A DNA stretch of 64,000 bases from Clostridia bacterium. GTDB taxonomy: Bacteria > Bacillota > Clostridia > Oscillospirales > Acutalibacteraceae. Location of the stretch: assembly GCA_017516315.1 (NCBI GenBank), contig JAFXDE010000024.1, positions 16,880-80,879 of the forward strand, written 5' to 3'. Below the pieces are notes generated by a model. It made no database searches. It was not told the origin of the DNA and was given only the letters and a program-made list of their open reading frames with translations. This document shows, in pieces, positions 37,212 to 45,508 of the stretch (its first letter is position 1; each line of letters starts with the position of its first letter). The translations under genes and the position numbers were made by a program.

Positions 37212-38158
37212 TGTTAGCATTTTTAGTAAGCTCCATAAGACTCGGTATGACCTTCCTTTTCGGCTCCACAGGTGAAACAATCACCGAAAAATCCGGCCAT
37301 CTTAACTTAGGTATTCCCGGCGTTATGTGTGTAGGTGCCTCCTGCGGCTGCTTCGCAGAGTATCTTTACCTTACGGCAGCGAAAAGCAATGCAAACTATT
37401 TCCTAGCAGTTTTCATTCCTGTTATAGCGACACTCTTCGGCGGTGCGGTTATGGGACTCATCTTCAGTTTCCTTACCGTTACTCTCCGTGCCAATCAGAA
37501 TGTTACGGGTCTCGCTCTTACTACCTTCGGTGTAGGTGTTTCTGACTATATGATAGCAGAGACAGGCGCTATCTACAGTAAGGGCAGCCGTTATTTTACT
37601 ACTTCGCTTCCCTTTGCAGACGATCTCGGCGCCATAGGTGAAATTTTCTTCTCCCACGGCATACTTATTTATCTTGCTATAATCATCGCTCTCGTTTCTG
37701 CATATGTTCTTAATAAGACGAGAATAGGTCTTAACCTGCGTGCAGTAGGTGAAAACCCTGCTACTGCCGATGCGGCGGGTATCAATGTTTCGCGCTACCG
37801 CTATGCTTCTACATGTATCGGCTGTGCCATCGCAGGTCTCGGCGGTCTCTCCTTCATTATGGACTACCTTAACGGTAACTGGGAGTACTGTATCGATGCC
37901 ATCGGCTGGCTTACCATCGCACTGGTTATCTTTACGGTGTGGAAGCCTCATCTGGCTATCTTCGGCTCTATTATATTCGGTGCCCTTTACATCGCCAGCA
38001 GCTACATAACAGGTGTAAGCTTCGCAAGTAAGGAAATTTTCAAAATGCTTCCTTATGTAGTAACGGTTATCGTGCTTATCTTCACCAGTATCCGCGACCG
38101 TAAGGAAAATCAGCCTCCCCAAGCTCTCGGTCTTCCCTATTTCAGAGAAGAGAGATAA
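37211..38158 (+). CDS. Nucleoside ABC importer permease 2
   Basis: A 315-residue BPD_transp_2-type permease like NupQ/YufQ. It begins with LVSSIRLGMTFLFGSTGETI and ITEKSGHLNLGIPGVMCVGA, a signature of the second nucleoside permease. The loop RAVGENPATADAAGINV is present. The start overlaps the stop of permease 1 by one base (TGATG). It closes the purine salvage operon. No terminator is evident after it. Confidence 0.94.
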   Translation: MLAFLVSSIRLGMTFLFGSTGETITEKSGHLNLGIPGVMCVGASCGCFAEYLYLTAAKSNANYFLAVFIPVIATLFGGAVMGLIFSFLTVTLRANQNVTGLALTTFGVGVSDYMIAETGAIYSKGSRYFTTSLPFADDLGAIGEIFFSHGILIYLAIIIALVSAYVLNKTRIGLNLRAVGENPATADAAGINVSRYRYASTCIGCAIAGLGGLSFIMDYLNGNWEYCIDAIGWLTIALVIFTVWKPHLAIFGSIIFGALYIASSYITGVSFASKEIFKMLPYVVTVIVLIFTSIRDRKENQPPQALGLPYFREER

Positions 38159-38260
38159 TTTCCTTTGTGCAAAATAGATACAAAATCTCTACTTTTTTCG
38201 GCAAAAAGAACAAAAGCAAAGAATTGTTACAATCTTTAGATTAAAAAGGTAAAAAAAGAC

Positions 38261-38289
38261 TTGACTTTTTGAAAAAAATAATGTAACTT
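38261..38289 (+). promoter_or_regulatory. Promoter for the secreted PT-repeat protein
   Basis: TTGACT at 38261-38266 and TAACTT at 38284-38289, 17-base spacer. A leader of about 90 bases follows before AAAGGGG and the ATG. Confidence 0.55.
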
Positions 38290-38386
38290 TATAGAGTAAA
38301 TGACTACGTGTTGATTAGACCAAGACGAGCCATTATTACTTAAAACAGGCGTGTGAAACGCAATTTTTGAAAGGGGTTTAATAACC

Positions 38387-39352
38387 ATGAAAAAAGAAAT
38401 TAAGGTTGTTGCTATTGTTCTTGTAGCCCTTATCGTTTTCTTAGCAGGCTTCGGACTTGGCGCAACAAAAGGCATCAACATCAACATCGGTTCTGAAAGC
38501 GGTATCAACGTTAATGTTAACGGCGGCTCCGCAGGCTCAGCTCAGGTAGTTGCTCCTGCTCCTACACAGGCTCCTACTGCAGCTCCTACACAGGCACCCA
38601 CAGCTGCTCCTACAGAAGCACCTACACAGGCTCCTGCAACTGACGCTCCTGCTACAGATGCTCCTGCAACTGATGCACCTGCTACAGATGCTCCCTCAGG
38701 CACATCAGTTCCCTCCACAAAGGCTGAAATCGTTGCAGCTTACAATAAGGTAGTTAACGAAGCTAAGCATTACGAAGGTAAGGTAACTCTTAAGAAGCAC
38801 GACATCATCAATGTTCAGCTTAAGGACCTTCCCTCAGTAGCTGAAAAAGTTATTACTCCCGTTATTACTAAGCTCACAACCACAAGCCCCGAGGAATATG
38901 TATTCGAAGGCGGTAAGGATGTAAACGATCCTAACAGACTTGTTTCTCACAAGATCGTTCCTAACGGCAGAGACGTCGCTGTACAGGAAGCCGGCATTGC
39001 TAATGCAACTGCAACTGCAAATCCTGACGGTGGTTATACTATGTCTATTACATTCATCGCTGAGACCTCAACCTTCGACGGTACTAACACCACATCATCA
39101 CCCGAACATCATAAGTCAGCAATGGATCCCCTCGAGCTCGGCTCTCTTGATCTCGGTCCCATCACCATTTCAAATGCTGACCTCAGATATCCCGGTGCTA
39201 CAATGACTGCTACAGTTGACGCTCAGGGCAGACTTGTTAAGCTTGAGCAGAAGCTTCCTCTTGAAGGTACAGGTACAGGTAAGGCTGTTGTTTCTCTTAC
39301 TCTTAACCTTGGCGGTTCAATGGACGGTACTTACGAGTTCATCTATGCATAA
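38387..39352 (+). CDS. Exported protein with Pro/Thr/Ala repeat linker
   Basis: A 321-residue envelope protein. One N-terminal hydrophobic helix (about 7-25) serves as an uncleaved anchor or signal. Residues ~55-106 are a low-complexity linker of repeats APTQAPTAAPT and ATDAP (four copies), like wall-spanning linkers. The C-terminal ~215 residues form a single domain with alternating beta pattern, ending LGGSMDGTYEFIYA. I do not recognise it by name. It resembles a secreted beta-sandwich. Codon choice is strongly biased to common codons, suggesting high expression. It is a single-gene unit with own promoter and terminator. Confidence 0.8.
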   Translation: MKKEIKVVAIVLVALIVFLAGFGLGATKGININIGSESGINVNVNGGSAGSAQVVAPAPTQAPTAAPTQAPTAAPTEAPTQAPATDAPATDAPATDAPATDAPSGTSVPSTKAEIVAAYNKVVNEAKHYEGKVTLKKHDIINVQLKDLPSVAEKVITPVITKLTTTSPEEYVFEGGKDVNDPNRLVSHKIVPNGRDVAVQEAGIANATATANPDGGYTMSITFIAETSTFDGTNTTSSPEHHKSAMDPLELGSLDLGPITISNADLRYPGATMTATVDAQGRLVKLEQKLPLEGTGTGKAVVSLTLNLGGSMDGTYEFIYA

Positions 39353-39368
39353 TTAAAACATAAAAATT

Positions 39369-39396
39369 GGGGCTGTCTTATGACGGCCCTTTTTTG
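39369..39396 (+). terminator. Rho-independent terminator
   Basis: Stem gggctgtc/gacggccc with a TTAT loop and TTTTTT, just after the PT-repeat gene. The hydrolase gene begins 19 bases later, so some read-through is likely. Confidence 0.85.
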
Positions 39397-39414
39397 ATAG
39401 AAAGGATGAAAGAT

Positions 39415-40377
39415 ATGAAAAAGGCCAGCACTGTTCTTGCTGCTTGTACCGCTGTCGGTGCGGCAGTTTACGCCTTTCACGACGGAATCCACCGTGCTCT
39501 TATAAAAAGGGATTTCACTATTCCCGATGCTATCGCTCAGATTATAACCTCCGATGACGGTAGCAGTGAGCATGAAAAGAAAAGGGTAGCCTTGGAAAAC
39601 CTCACATGGCTTGAAAACTACGGCTATGAAAAATTCTATAGGGTTAATGAACGGGGTCAGAAGCTTTGCGGTTATCTGATGAAGCCGGAAAAGGAAAGCA
39701 AAATTTATGTTTTCGGCGCTCACGGCTACAGAAGCGACGGAAGAGGTGAATGGTGTCATTACGCCAAGCATTGGGTCGAGGAAATGGGCTATAATATGTT
39801 TTTTGTGGACCATCAGGCGGCAGGCGAAAGTGATGGAGAATACATCGGCTTTGCCTCTCACGAATCGAAAGACGCTGTTAAATGGATAGACTTTATGCTC
39901 GAGGAATTCGGCAGGGACATTCAGATTATCCTGCACGGAATTTCTATGGGAAGCACCACGGTAATGCTTATGACGGGCAGCGGAAAGCTTCCCGATAATG
40001 TCAGATTTACCGTAGCTGACTGCGGCTTCACCAGTGCCTACGATGAATTTGCCTGTAAGCTCGATGCTTTACACATGCCCGAGGCTTCTCTTTCATTCGT
40101 AAATGCCATCAACAGGAAAAAGGCAGGCTACGATTTCAGAAAGGATACCAATGCTCTCGAAGCTGTAGCAAAAGCGAAAATACCGATGCTCTTTATTCAC
40201 GGCGGCAAGGATGATTTCGTTCCTACCTATATGGTTTATCAGCTTCATGAGGCCTGCTCCTCGGAATATAAGGATATTCTTATCGTGCCTGAGGCAGACC
40301 ACGCCAGAAGCTATTATTTCGGAAAGAAAGAGTACGACGAAAAGACATGCGAATTTATCAAAAAATTTATAGACTGA
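39415..40377 (+). CDS. Alpha/beta hydrolase, membrane-anchored
   Basis: A 320-residue serine hydrolase with the alpha/beta fold. A short hydrophobic N-terminal helix (residues 3-20) may anchor it at the membrane. The nucleophile elbow is HGISMGSTTV, and the later acid and base lie in FIHGGKDDFVPTYM and PEADHARSY. The closest general type is the YfhR/BEM46-like hydrolases of Firmicutes. ATG at 39406 and the longer reading from 39367 exist, but 39415 has GAAAGG at nine bases. The substrate is unknown. Confidence 0.9.
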   Translation: MKKASTVLAACTAVGAAVYAFHDGIHRALIKRDFTIPDAIAQIITSDDGSSEHEKKRVALENLTWLENYGYEKFYRVNERGQKLCGYLMKPEKESKIYVFGAHGYRSDGRGEWCHYAKHWVEEMGYNMFFVDHQAAGESDGEYIGFASHESKDAVKWIDFMLEEFGRDIQIILHGISMGSTTVMLMTGSGKLPDNVRFTVADCGFTSAYDEFACKLDALHMPEASLSFVNAINRKKAGYDFRKDTNALEAVAKAKIPMLFIHGGKDDFVPTYMVYQLHEACSSEYKDILIVPEADHARSYYFGKKEYDEKTCEFIKKFID

Positions 40378-40380
40378 TAA

Positions 40381-40415
40381 AAAGGATCACTGCGTTTGTG
40401 CAGTGGTTCTTTTAT
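40381..40415 (+). terminator. Rho-independent terminator
   Basis: Stem aaggatcactgc/gcagtggttctt around GTTTGT with two G-T pairs, ending TTTTATT, directly after the hydrolase stop. Confidence 0.82.
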
Positions 40416-40455
40416 TATGAAAAGCTTACGAATTTCTTAAGATAAAAATAAAGGC

Positions 40456-40484
40456 TTGACAAATCGGTCTACAAGGTGTAAACT
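40456..40484 (+). promoter_or_regulatory. Promoter of the blaI-blaR-like operon
   Basis: TTGACA at 40456-40461 and TAAACT at 40479-40484, 17-base spacer. It is overlapped by the repressor operators. Confidence 0.75.
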
Positions 40485-40505
40485 AAATATAGTCTACAAG
40501 ATGTA
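40470..40505. promoter_or_regulatory. Twin BlaI-type operators
   Basis: Two copies of gtctacaagNtgtaaac at 25-base spacing contain the dyads TACA-AGG-TGTA (40470-40480) and TACA-AGA-TGTA (40495-40505). This resembles BlaI/MecI/CopY sites built on TACA...TGTA. The first covers the spacer and -10 box, the second covers the region just after the start site, the placement of an autorepressor. Confidence 0.75.
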
Positions 40506-40525
40506 AACCAAAAGGAGATGATTAT

Positions 40526-40888
40526 ATGAATGATTATCAGATGGGTGCTGTCGAGTCGAGATTTGCTGACATCATCTGGGAAAACGAGCCTCTTTCCTCG
40601 GCGGAGCTGGTAAAAAGAAGTGAGGAGGCACTGAGATGGAAAAAATCCACTACCTATACGGTGCTGAAAAGGCTTTGTGAAAAGGGTATTTTCCGTAATG
40701 AAGGGGGTAGTGTTACCTCTCTGATTTCAAAGAAGGAGTTTTATTCTTTGCAGAGCGAGAAATTTGTTGACGAAACCTTCGGCGGCTCTCTGCCCGCCTT
40801 TCTTGCCGCCTTTACCTCGAGAAAAAAGCTTACGGCAAAGGAGATAGGCGAGCTGAAAAGAATGGTAGAAAACTATGAGGAGGAATGA
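40526..40888 (+). CDS. BlaI/MecI/CopY-family repressor
   Basis: A 120-residue winged-helix repressor. The motif LSSAELVKRSEEALRWKKST followed by TYTVLKRLCEKG is the DNA-binding domain of the Penicillinase_R family. The C-terminal ~45 residues form the dimerisation part, where the partner protease normally triggers cleavage. Its gene heads the operon with an M56 sensor protease right behind it. Twin operators overlap its own promoter, so autorepression is very likely. No beta-lactamase or PBP gene is in the window. Confidence 0.94.
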   Translation: MNDYQMGAVESRFADIIWENEPLSSAELVKRSEEALRWKKSTTYTVLKRLCEKGIFRNEGGSVTSLISKKEFYSLQSEKFVDETFGGSLPAFLAAFTSRKKLTAKEIGELKRMVENYEEE

Positions 40889-40890
40889 TT

Positions 40891-43848
40891 ATGAATTTCG
40901 AAAGCATCTTCGAAAAGCTAACAGGCTTTGACAGTATTTTTATAAATCTTCTTAATGTTAGCATTAGCTCCTGCTGGCTGGTAGGCGCGGTTCTTATCTT
41001 CCGTCTCCTTTTCAGAAGAGCTCCCAAATGGCTCAATGTAGCCTTGTGGGCGGTAGTTGCAGTAAGACTGATATGCCCCGTTTCTATCGAAAGCAGTCTT
41101 AGCTTAGTTCCTACAGCTGAGGTTCTGCCTGCGGAGATTTTACATATCGATCCGAATAAGGGCGTGGAAAGCGCTACGGTGGACATCGTGGAAAATCCTA
41201 TTTATCCGGATTTTGCTCATACCGCTGTTCCCGTAGATGTGGAGAGCTTTCAGTGGGACGCGGTTTTAGGCGGTATTGCCTGGGCTTACGGGGCAGGTGC
41301 TATGCTCGTGTATGCGCTTCTGAGCTATCTTCTCGTCTATCTTAAAATTAGACAGAGCGCTAAACTTAAGGATAATATTTATCTGTGCGACAGGATAGAT
41401 ACACCTTTTATTTTCGGTATCATCCGACCTAAAATCTATCTTCCTTCGCTTATGTATGAGGAGGACAGAAGCTTCGTTCTTGCCCACGAAAGGGCACACC
41501 TGAAAAGAAAGGACTACCTGTGGAAGCCTTTAGGCTTTCTCATTCTGACTGTTTATTGGTTCAATCCCGTAATATGGCTATCCTATATTCTGCTGTGCAG
41601 GGACATTGAACTCGCCTGCGACGAAAGGGTAATAAAGGAAATGGGCACAGAAATGAAAAAGCCTTATTCTATGGCACTCATTAACTGTTCTGTACCGAAA
41701 AGAATGATAACTGCCTGCCCTGTTGCATTTGGCGAAACAGGAGTCAAAAAAAGAATAAAGGCAGTCCTCAGCTACAAAAAGCCTGCCTTATGGCTTATTC
41801 TTTCAGCCGTTGCAGTCAGCATTATTCTTGCGGTTTGTTTTGCTACGAGTCCGAAAAGAGAGGGGACTATACCCGAAAGGAACTATCTTATCGAAACCGA
41901 TGAGGGAGAGGAAATGTTCCGCTTCGACGAGGTGCTGGAATATTCGGAATACTTCACCGTTTACAAGGGTAAAAAGTCATATTTCAAGGCTACACCCGGA
42001 AACGGAAGAAGCACGGTGCTTAATTTCCTTTCCTCTCTTTCACTTGAAAGGCTTTCCGATATGAAAGCAGAAGGTCTTACTCAAAGCGGTAAAATAGAGG
42101 TCGAAAAATCCGAGGGTAACATCGAAGTGATTTTCTGCGACGGATTTTCGAAGGTGTTTATGCGCAATACGGGAGGAGGTACAGAAAGCTCACTTTACGC
42201 CGTGGATACGGAAAAGGTGAAAAACTTCTTCGAGGAAGAGGACTACATTAAGCAGGGCAATATATGGGAATGTGACTTTACCAGCAGTGCATGGGGTCAC
42301 GGCAGTATAGACTTCTTCCCCGATTCCATGACAGAGCTTACGAAGGAGCCTGTGGCAGAGGGAGGAAGACTTGAAGCTTATACCTCCGATGAGCACGGCG
42401 ATGGATACACCTGGATTCCCGAAATCACCAAAGACGGTGTAGGTGACTGGGCAAGGCTGACCTTCAAGGGCTTAGCCTACGGTAAAGAAGAGACCTTTGT
42501 TATAAATATAACTAAGGTAGGCGAAAATGACAGTCTGAGCACCTATTATATGATAAGCGGCGAGGATACGGTTATCGGCAGCTTTGGCAGCGGTTATGAA
42601 TACTGCTTCGGCAAGGCAACCACCTTCGGAGAAGAAAATGAATGGTACTGTAACCCTAGTTTAAGTGCAACAGGCTACAGCAGTATGGCTTTCACCCTGC
42701 CCACAGAATATAAGCTTCTGTCTGCAAAGTGTACTAAGGGTACTGCCGAAATAGAAAGCATATATTATCGCGAGCCTGACGGTGAAAAGCAGGTGAGATG
42801 GAGTCCTGATTTTGATACATACCTTACCGATGAAGGCTACGAAATTACTATAAATTCTCTTAAACAGGGTGAAAAGGTATCGTTCACCGTTAAGGTAATC
42901 GGCAAGGAAAAGACCGACGAAATCCGAGGAAGGATGTTTACTGTTGAATTCGCAAACTGTATTGCAGTAAATAAAGGCTGGGCAAGCTACGAGCTTCACG
43001 AATCTGATAATACATCCGTCACAGACCTTGATAAGGCCGTATCCAAGGCTATCTTAGAGCAGAATACAACGAAAAAATGGCTCGGCGAATGTCCTGCCGA
43101 GGGTCACATTATCTTCGGAACAAAAGAAAAAGACGGTATAGTCACCGTCTATATGACAGAAAGCTTTTCCTCCTATGGCTTCGAGGACGGCTGGTTCATC
43201 GAGCAAAGCGGACACAGCATACCTGCTGTAATGCGCTTCGAGGTAAAAGACGGAGAATACAACTTCCTTGATGTCGAATATGCCGAGGACGGCTCGAATC
43301 ATCTGAAATCCATTAAGCGTATGTTTCCGAAAATATATGAGGGAAGAGTCAATAATCTGACTAAAAAGGAGCAGGAGCAGATAAAATCACAGCTTCATGC
43401 CTATGCCGAGGCTTATCTTGACTCCATCGGAAGAGAGGCACCTATCGGAACCTATTCCGACCTTAATGCCGTGCTTCTGACAGATATGGGCGTTTCAGTG
43501 GAGGTTTCAAATAAGCTTAATGAACTCAAGGGTAACTGGAACACGGGAAAGATAGGATATTTCGAGAAAGTGGAAGATGATGTAAGATACATTTACCGAA
43601 CATCTTACTTTCCTGAGGAAAAGCTGATAACCTATACTAAGGAGGTTTACGGAACGGGTGAAATAAAGGAGAGAATAGACATAAATTCCATAACGGGTAA
43701 TGTGATTTCCGCCTCAAATAATACCGACTACAGTAAAGCCTTCGACGGGAAGGTGCTGGATGTTTATAAGGACGGAAAATCTCTTCTCGTGGAGCCTTTG
43801 AGGGAACGGATGAAAGGAAATCCTCCGATAAAATCCGTGTTTCCGTAG
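40891..43848 (+). CDS. BlaR1/MecR1-like M56 sensor protease, 5' portion (frameshifted)
   Basis: A very long BlaR1-type protein of 985 residues before a frameshift. Residues 1-310 form the membrane metalloprotease domain with helices and the zinc motif LAHERAHLKRKDYLW (HExxH), then WLSYILLCRDIELACDE. After a helix near 305-325, the remainder (330-985) is extracellular and is not the penicillin-binding domain of BlaR1. Start: ATG 40891 is preferred to 40885, as GAGGAGG would touch the latter. Near 43803 the frame breaks, and 'GKVLDVYKDGKSLLVEPL' runs into out-of-frame sequence to 43848. With one more G in the GGG run, 43854-44465 would be read in frame to give about 1190 residues. Confidence 0.85.
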   Translation: MNFESIFEKLTGFDSIFINLLNVSISSCWLVGAVLIFRLLFRRAPKWLNVALWAVVAVRLICPVSIESSLSLVPTAEVLPAEILHIDPNKGVESATVDIVENPIYPDFAHTAVPVDVESFQWDAVLGGIAWAYGAGAMLVYALLSYLLVYLKIRQSAKLKDNIYLCDRIDTPFIFGIIRPKIYLPSLMYEEDRSFVLAHERAHLKRKDYLWKPLGFLILTVYWFNPVIWLSYILLCRDIELACDERVIKEMGTEMKKPYSMALINCSVPKRMITACPVAFGETGVKKRIKAVLSYKKPALWLILSAVAVSIILAVCFATSPKREGTIPERNYLIETDEGEEMFRFDEVLEYSEYFTVYKGKKSYFKATPGNGRSTVLNFLSSLSLERLSDMKAEGLTQSGKIEVEKSEGNIEVIFCDGFSKVFMRNTGGGTESSLYAVDTEKVKNFFEEEDYIKQGNIWECDFTSSAWGHGSIDFFPDSMTELTKEPVAEGGRLEAYTSDEHGDGYTWIPEITKDGVGDWARLTFKGLAYGKEETFVINITKVGENDSLSTYYMISGEDTVIGSFGSGYEYCFGKATTFGEENEWYCNPSLSATGYSSMAFTLPTEYKLLSAKCTKGTAEIESIYYREPDGEKQVRWSPDFDTYLTDEGYEITINSLKQGEKVSFTVKVIGKEKTDEIRGRMFTVEFANCIAVNKGWASYELHESDNTSVTDLDKAVSKAILEQNTTKKWLGECPAEGHIIFGTKEKDGIVTVYMTESFSSYGFEDGWFIEQSGHSIPAVMRFEVKDGEYNFLDVEYAEDGSNHLKSIKRMFPKIYEGRVNNLTKKEQEQIKSQLHAYAEAYLDSIGREAPIGTYSDLNAVLLTDMGVSVEVSNKLNELKGNWNTGKIGYFEKVEDDVRYIYRTSYFPEEKLITYTKEVYGTGEIKERIDINSITGNVISASNNTDYSKAFDGKVLDVYKDGKSLLVEPLRERMKGNPPIKSVFP

Positions 43849-43853
43849 ATGAT

Positions 43854-44465
43854 ATGGGACTGGTAGGAAAGACGTCAGAGTTTAAAAAGGGTACAAAGGT
43901 CCGTATAATCTATGACGGACAGATTAAGGAAACCTATCCTGCTGAATTAGGAAAGGTGTATGCTATCTATACCTACGGCGGTGAGCTCGAAAAAGAGACC
44001 GGAGAGCCTACTACACGGGCATATTACATCCTCGATAAAACAGAAACGGGAGAGCAGGAGACGCTGCCGACTGATTTCGACATTAAGTTTTCCTTTGGCT
44101 CAGATAACCTCGGAAGCTATTATGACACCTATAAAAATGTAATAGGCGAGGAAACAGCTGTATATAAAACTGACGAAAAGACCTTCAAGCCCTCTGTAGA
44201 TGAGCTTAAGAAAATTTATGACAAGGCTAAAGAGCTGGACATCTTTTCCGTAAAGGATAAAATGACTGCCAAAGCCATAAATCCATCAAAAACAGTAGGT
44301 ATCGAGCCGAATGTAAAATACGGCATAATGATAACCTGTGAGGGAAAGGAATATCATATTAACGGAGATATTACTGCGAGCTTTTGTAAGGAAGAAAGCG
44401 ACGAAGCAGAACGCTTCTGCGAATTTGTTGCCTTTATGAACGGCATATATGCAGAACACACCTAA
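43854..44465 (+). CDS. BlaR-like sensor, 3' portion (after frameshift)
   Basis: The C-terminal end of the sensor, in the reading frame reached by a one-base shift at about 43802-43804. The true continuation begins upstream at 43803 with GTDERKSSDKIRVSVDDMG. Upstream VLDVYKDGKSLLVEPL plus FKKGTKVRIIYDGQIKETYP matches the DUF3221-type beta-barrel found in Firmicutes lipoproteins, which proves both parts belonged to one domain. The final ~120 residues are of unknown fold. With no ribosome site at 43854 it is unlikely to be expressed alone. Confidence 0.75.
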   Translation: MGLVGKTSEFKKGTKVRIIYDGQIKETYPAELGKVYAIYTYGGELEKETGEPTTRAYYILDKTETGEQETLPTDFDIKFSFGSDNLGSYYDTYKNVIGEETAVYKTDEKTFKPSVDELKKIYDKAKELDIFSVKDKMTAKAINPSKTVGIEPNVKYGIMITCEGKEYHINGDITASFCKEESDEAERFCEFVAFMNGIYAEHT

Positions 44466-44585
44466 TAAAAAGAATAAAGGGGGTCACAAAAAAGTGACTC
44501 CCTTGGGCGGCACTTCATAAGGAAGTTAAGCCTTTTATGATGATTAAAGCCGTTGCTCCGTAAGGCAATGGCTTTAGTAATGTAT

Positions 44586-45497
44586 TCAGACTTTTTTCTT
44601 CTCCGGAAGCTGTGCCACGATTATAGCGGCGAACATCAGAATACATCCGATGCCTTCACGGACAGTGGGAACCTGGTGAAGAATTAACATCGCTGTAAGG
44701 ACACCGAATACGGATTCGAGACTCATTATCATCGTTGCGATGGTGGGCTCGGTTTTTTGCTGACCTAATATCTGCAGAGTATAAGCCACCCCGCTGGACA
44801 TTATACCCGAATATGCGATAGAGGGAGCCGCTTTTATAAGGGTATCAGCATTCACTTCCTCGAAAAGAAGCATAGGTATCACCGATATAGCTCCCGCTAC
44901 GAGGAACTGAATCATGGAAAGCTTAATTCCGTCTACCCTCGGCGATACTTTATCGATGACGAGAATATGTACGGTGTAGCACAAGGCACACAGAAGAACA
45001 TAAAGGTCGGAAAACTGAGTCTGACCGCCTTCCTTTACACACAGAAGATAAAGAGCGACGATAGAAACGATAACACAGGGCCAGATCAGAGGTCTTATTT
45101 TTTTACCGAGAAATACCGAGAATATGGGAACGAGAAGAATGTAGAGCGCCGTTATAAAGGCTGCTCTTCCCGGCTCTGTTCCGCCGTCGATACCGAGCTG
45201 CTGCAGATTAGAAGCGAAAAAGAGAACTATGCCGCATAGGGCTCCACCCTTAAGAAGATATCTTTTATCGTCGGCAGTCATTTTTTTGTAAGTACTTTTT
45301 TTCTTTTTCAAAGCTCCCGTAAAACCGATAACGGGAATAAGTGCGAAGGCTCCTAAAAAGCTTCTCATGCAGATAAAGGTGAAGGGTCCTACGAATTCCG
45401 CTCCGGTGGTCTGTGCCACGAAGGAGCTGCCCCATATAACGGCACAGAGCATAAGAAGGAGTGAGCCTGTAAGATTGTCTTTTCTTTGCTTTTCCAT
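44586..45497 (-). CDS. DMT-family (EamA) transporter
   Basis: A 303-residue ten-helix exporter with two EamA repeats. Starts as GSLLLMLCAVIWGSSFVAQT, the usual first-helix signature, and repeats with SGVAYTLQILGQQKTEPT in the second half. Such proteins export metabolites such as amino acids or drugs. Substrate unknown. It is followed upstream (minus strand) by the DUF554 gene with an 11-base gap, so both may be one transcript from the promoter at 46260. The 120 bases before the sensor stop hold two hairpins (44478-44504, 44545-44578) that may separate the convergent genes. Confidence 0.9.
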   Translation of the reverse strand: MEKQRKDNLTGSLLLMLCAVIWGSSFVAQTTGAEFVGPFTFICMRSFLGAFALIPVIGFTGALKKKKSTYKKMTADDKRYLLKGGALCGIVLFFASNLQQLGIDGGTEPGRAAFITALYILLVPIFSVFLGKKIRPLIWPCVIVSIVALYLLCVKEGGQTQFSDLYVLLCALCYTVHILVIDKVSPRVDGIKLSMIQFLVAGAISVIPMLLFEEVNADTLIKAAPSIAYSGIMSSGVAYTLQILGQQKTEPTIATMIMSLESVFGVLTAMLILHQVPTVREGIGCILMFAAIIVAQLPEKKKV

Positions 45498-45508
45498 AAA
45501 AAATTACC

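Noticed and set aside
37403-38122. A 239-codon open frame antisense to nucleoside permease 2
   Set aside because: It is a shadow of a strongly supported permease gene, with no ribosome site and no recognisable domain.
38550-38700. CRISPR-like short repeats
   Set aside because: The repeats are in-frame codons of the PT-rich linker without unique spacers.
38550-38753. Leu/His/Gln repeat frame in the PT-repeat linker
   Set aside because: Frame-shifted reading of the Pro/Thr/Ala repeats.
44478-44578. Two hairpins between the BlaR-like sensor and the DMT gene as firm terminators
   Set aside because: Stems are good but neither has a convincing adjacent T-run on the expected strand, so they are mentioned only under the DMT gene.
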